From: Rubritepida sp.
GTDB taxonomy: Bacteria > Pseudomonadota > Alphaproteobacteria > Acetobacterales > Acetobacteraceae
Length of the DNA: 6,378 nt
NCBI GenBank assembly: GCA_022843345.1
Contig: JALHNW010000107.1
Location: 1-6,378, forward strand
Reading direction: 5' to 3'
Part shown: in pieces, positions 5,805-6,378 of the stretch
Position numbering within the stretch: position 1 is the first letter of the stretch
Layout: the number at the start of each line of letters is the position of its first letter
The notes under the pieces: model-generated
The model's input: the letters and a program-made list of their open reading frames with translations, nothing else
Databases searched by the model: none
What the model was told of the DNA's origin: nothing
Translations under genes and position numbers: made by a program

Positions 5805-5819
5805 CAGCTGATCCCTCGC

Positions 5820-5837
5820 GCTCGCTGCGCTCGCTGC
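5820..5837. repeat. Tandem 9-bp direct repeat in the dctQ-dctM spacer
   Basis: GCTCGCTGC occurs twice back to back (5820-5828 and 5829-5837), just before the dctQ stop (5844-5842) and 15 bases from the dctM start. Two units are too few to call a functional repeat; similar GC-rich strings occur by chance in such genomes. Next to it, ATCAGCTGAT (5803-5812) is a perfect 10-bp palindrome that takes in the first two bases of the dctM start codon. Confidence 0.4.
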
Positions 5838-5841
5838 CGGG

Positions 5842-6378
5842 TCATACCGCGTTCTCCAATTCATCCGCGCGCCGGTCCAGGAAGTTGGCCAGCGCCCCCA
5901 CCGCGGCGAAGACCGCGCCCACCGGCAACGCCGCGTAGCCCCAGCTCATGCTGACCTCCAGGCCTGCCATCTCCTGGAACTGCACCCGCTCGGCCATCGC
6001 CCAGCCGAACCAGAACAGCACGCCCATCAAGGCCAGCGAGAAGGCCAGCGCCGACGCCTCCACCGCGCGGCGCACCGCCCCGCGCGAGTAGCGGTGCGCC
6101 ACGTCGATGGACACCAGCGCCCCGGTCCGCAGCGCCACCGCCAGGCCCAGGTAGGCCATCCAGATCAGCGCCGTCCGCACCAGCGCCTCGCTCCACACCG
6201 AGGGCGTCTCGGTCGCGAAGCGCGCCACCACCTGCCACAGCCCGGCCATGACGGCGACGGCCATGGCCAGCACCGCCAGCGCCGCCGCCAGCCCCGACAC
6301 CCAGCGATCCGCCGCCAGCACCGCGGCGCGCAGCGTCCCGCCGCGCGCCCCCAGCCACAGCGCGCCGAGCACGAGCGC
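5842..6378 (-). CDS. dctQ: TRAP transporter small membrane subunit (DctQ family), 5' end at window edge
   Basis: The frame is open to the right edge. The first possible start inside is GTG 6372, giving 176 residues; a second GTG at 6321 would give 159, so the true start is undecided. Four hydrophobic helices lie at about 25-50, 64-84, 105-128 and 143-165 of the 176-residue version. QVVARF (47-52), WSEALVRTALIWMAYLG (60-76), LRTGALVSID (81-90) and SMSWGYAALPVG (141-152) are typical DctQ segments. The protein forms the membrane complex with the large subunit encoded next, 37 bases downstream. In TRAP operons a DctP or TAXI binding protein often comes first, so one may lie beyond the edge. The small charged tail DRRADELENAV is cytoplasmic. 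Confidence 0.88.
   Translation of the reverse strand, partial: ALVLGALWLGARGGTLRAAVLAADRWVSGLAAALAVLAMAVAVMAGLWQVVARFATETPSVWSEALVRTALIWMAYLGLAVALRTGALVSIDVAHRYSRGAVRRAVEASALAFSLALMGVLFWFGWAMAERVQFQEMAGLEVSMSWGYAALPVGAVFAAVGALANFLDRRADELENAV

Noticed and set aside
5805..5864. Longer dctM with start at ATG 5864
   Set aside because: It would add 20 non-membrane residues, overlap dctQ by 23 bases and lack a ribosome site, while ATG 5804 has GAGGG at 8 bases and gives the usual family length.

Overview
The window is very GC-rich, with third codon positions almost entirely G or C. Proteins and style point to an alphaproteobacterium, most likely a Roseomonas/Acetobacteraceae-like soil or environmental organism. 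The hints are a tripartite (TRAP) carboxylate transporter, an orphan LivK-type binding protein with an Arg-Arg signal peptide, a small BioY, and a palindromic intergenic element of a kind I recall from alphaproteobacteria. The taxonomic placement is inference.

Left part, plus strand: the C-terminal tail of an unrecognised gene (to 140), then a 114-base gap holding a short GC hairpin (149-165) and a 49-bp imperfect palindrome (192-240). A complete family 2 glycosyltransferase with two C-terminal membrane helices follows (255-1163). It converges on bioY, and the two coding regions overlap by 19 bp at their 3' ends.

Right part, minus strand, read from the right edge inward: TRAP small membrane subunit (DctQ type, open at the window edge), TRAP large membrane subunit (DctM type, 425 aa), a Peripla_BP_6/LivK-type periplasmic binding protein (410 aa), an exported beta-lactamase-fold serine hydrolase/esterase (413 aa), a 62-aa membrane peptide of unknown function, and the biotin transporter S component BioY (173 aa). 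All gaps are 37 to 58 bases with no obvious terminator, so this looks like one co-directional unit of six genes. A reasonable reading of the first four is a periplasmic hydrolase that releases an acid and a TRAP system that imports it, with the LivK-type protein as a possible extra or replacement binding protein. No DctP/TAXI binding protein is in the window, but it could lie just beyond the right edge.

The least ordinary signal is in the short spacers of this minus-strand run. In three consecutive spacers the ribosome-binding region can fold into a strong hairpin: two mask the Shine-Dalgarno sequence by pairing, and the one before bioY places it in the loop of an 8-GC-pair stem. A fourth spacer has a weaker version. 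This suggests translational coupling or control within the unit, although high GC makes chance hairpins common. I found no RNA genes, CRISPR arrays, insertion sequences or clear promoters.
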